Source: Steromphala cineraria (taxonomy: Eukaryota; Mollusca; Gastropoda; Trochida; Trochidae). Taken from it: a stretch of 64,000 nt of DNA. Each line of letters begins with the position of its first letter. The first letter of the stretch is position 1. Positions 62,701 through 64,000 of this stretch are shown here, piece after piece. Under the pieces are notes generated by a model, which did not search any database, had not been told where the DNA came from, and saw only the letters and a program-made list of their open reading frames with translations. Made by a program: the position numbers and the translations under genes. Where the stretch lies: assembly GCA_916613615.1 (NCBI GenBank), contig OU744728.1, forward strand, positions 36,850,450 through 36,914,449, in the 5' to 3' direction.

Positions 62701-64000
62701 TACTGCATCACATATACAAAACCTGAAACAGCAAACAATAGAGATTACCTATAAGAGTTCTGTACTTATCGCGGCTAGGATTATGTATAAACTTAACAGG
62801 AGAACCAGTAATGATGAATGCCTAATTTTAATAGCTCAACTTCTGTGGGTTAAAAAATTACCAATTCATGTATTCATATTTCAACTCTGAAGTTGTAATT
62901 TTTCACAAATAATTTCTGATTAGTTCCCTTCTCAAGTGTCAAACAATCCTCATGCTCATAATTTTATAAGTGAGTTTGACAATCATGCAATTTCTAGAAA
63001 GGAACATTACTCTATATCTGAGTATTAAGGTATTACATTTCTTGGCATTACTTTGGCATTGTTAACATCAATAGAGCATATATATATATTATATATTTAA
63101 TTATTGATAAAAGGTAAGACCCATTTCCAAAACTTACTTATATACAGAGTAAATATAATATACTGTCTTCTGAACTGTTGATATGTCCAACCTGTTGGCC
63201 TGCAAATAAAAGTTATTCTTGTTTTCAAACAATGTCTAGACGAAAAATAATGCAGTGCATTTGTCAAGCAATTTAAGGAATTTAACTTTTAATGAGAGAC
63301 CTTTCTCTGGTGATGGTAAATGTGCGGACCAAGTTCCATCTAGATCTAGATGCATTGATGGCTTTTAAAGATGCATTCATTCAATCATGAATTTACTGGT
63401 ACTTAATTTAAAAAGCCACTCCTATCCATGATTTTCATCACATATGGTTTTGCTTTGTTACGAAGGTATATGTCATAATTAATTGTACAAATTGAACTAA
63501 CTCATATGTTCTCCTAAAATGGCAATTTTATGATAAAAACTTTTTTTGCAAAAATCTCAAAACAGTCATATATATATTTACAGAAGCCAAGGGTCAGCAG
63601 CAAGGCATAAAACTGACAGCTCAGAAACTGGCGTTTTAGGTTTTGCGTTGGAAGATGAATGGTATTGAGCCTGTACTTTTTTTCAATAATATTTAAATGA
63701 GACACTGACCAGATGAGACTGATACCTGCACACACTGTGGAGACGAAATGATGAGACATCCACCAACCCTTTATCCTGGAATTGAAGGACAACATACATA
63801 ACTGTCATCATTTTCTTAATCATCAATCACTTTACATAGAATCAGTCATCTTTTTTCATCAAATTTAAGATCTATTAACCTTTTCATTTCAGAATCTAAC
63901 GGTTAGACTGGGAACAAAAGTAACAGATTTGTTTATGGAGACAAAAAATTCAGTATGAGAGAGAATTCCTACCTTGAGCCATTGACAACAAGAATGCTCT
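59770..64000 (-). CDS. TMEM120: TMEM120 family membrane protein, C-terminal exons (5' end outside window)
   Basis: Exons (minus strand): 64000-63973 (partial), 63775-63710, 63199-63138, 62722-62630, 60907-60843, 60528-60460, 59922-59770, with GT/AG ends and consistent phases. The 177 visible residues run [68 protein letters not shown] and EWQVIVLAG, closely following the TMEM120A/B C-terminal membrane domain. These are multi-pass nuclear-envelope/ER proteins with a coenzyme A-binding fold, linked to lipid metabolism and adipocyte differentiation; a mechanosensory role for TMEM120A is disputed. The GWW...HHFVST stretch lies in the CoA-binding region. The tail after the last helix ([23 protein letters not shown]) differs from vertebrates. 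The coiled-coil N-terminus is off the window. A or B cannot be decided. Confidence 0.95.
61301..61373. repeat. 13-bp inverted repeat in a TMEM120 intron
   Basis: ATGTGTCATAACA at 61301-61313 pairs with TGTTATGACACAT at 61361-61373. Short, possibly a degraded fold-back. Confidence 0.5.
62153..62306. repeat. Fold-back hairpin in a TMEM120 intron
   Basis: 154-bp palindrome with ~70-nt arms (TTTCATATCAAGTTTATGTC and complement, outer ATAGGATA/ATCCTAT). The loop contains CTCGCCAAGGCTCG, the same loop core as the unrelated-arm hairpin at 23335-23468. Confidence 0.88.
63578..63657. mobile_element. Half copy of the hAT-like fold-back MITE
   Basis: AGGGTCAGCAGCAAGGCATA and GAAACTGGCGTTTTAGG match the right arm of the element at 32749-33009. 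The left arm is absent. It lies in a TMEM120 intron. Confidence 0.7.

Overview
This is a eukaryotic nuclear window. It is AT-rich, has intron-containing genes with GT/AG boundaries, and carries many short non-autonomous transposons and tandem repeats. The proteins are metazoan: a C2H2 zinc-finger protein, a core-1 galactosyltransferase-like enzyme, an acid sphingomyelinase and TMEM120. An invertebrate, most likely a mollusc or other lophotrochozoan, fits best; that is inference from gene style and repeat content, not proof.

Layout: bases 90-5570 are a ~176-bp satellite whose monomers carry a telomere-like GGGTTAGGGTT. At 5868-6515 (-) lies a decayed Tc1-type transposase. A 12-finger C2H2 gene (10628-11686, +) is followed by a 48-bp minisatellite and, 3 kb on, by a broken partial copy of itself interrupted by a poly(A)-ended insertion with a target duplication. 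A three-exon C1GALT1-like gene (18141-21018, -) has its stop codon inside a 59-bp tandem array. A degenerate tandem duplication (21803-24262) contains fold-back hairpins and a second TTAA-flanked MITE. A 13-exon acid sphingomyelinase gene (27426-55667, +; 581 codons, all exon phases agree) fills the middle and includes one 16-kb intron made almost entirely of an 80-bp satellite (~194 copies). A convergent TMEM120 gene (59770 to beyond 64000, -) closes the window.

The most unusual pattern is that tandem repeats here repeatedly contain the EDGE of an exon. Copies of the 3' splice site plus first codons, or of the last codons plus 5' splice site, or of the last codons plus stop, are arrayed into the adjacent intron or 3'UTR. 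This is visible at exons 6, 8 (both sides), 10 and 11 of the sphingomyelinase gene and at the last exon of the galactosyltransferase gene, giving arrays of decoy splice sites in different states of decay. A MITE family with TTAA target sites and the terminal sequence AGGGGCAGTAGCACG occurs nine times in both orientations.

The genes have no evident shared pathway. Sphingomyelinase (lysosomal/secreted), C1GALT1-like (Golgi) and TMEM120 (ER/nuclear envelope) are all secretory-pathway proteins, but their adjacency looks incidental.
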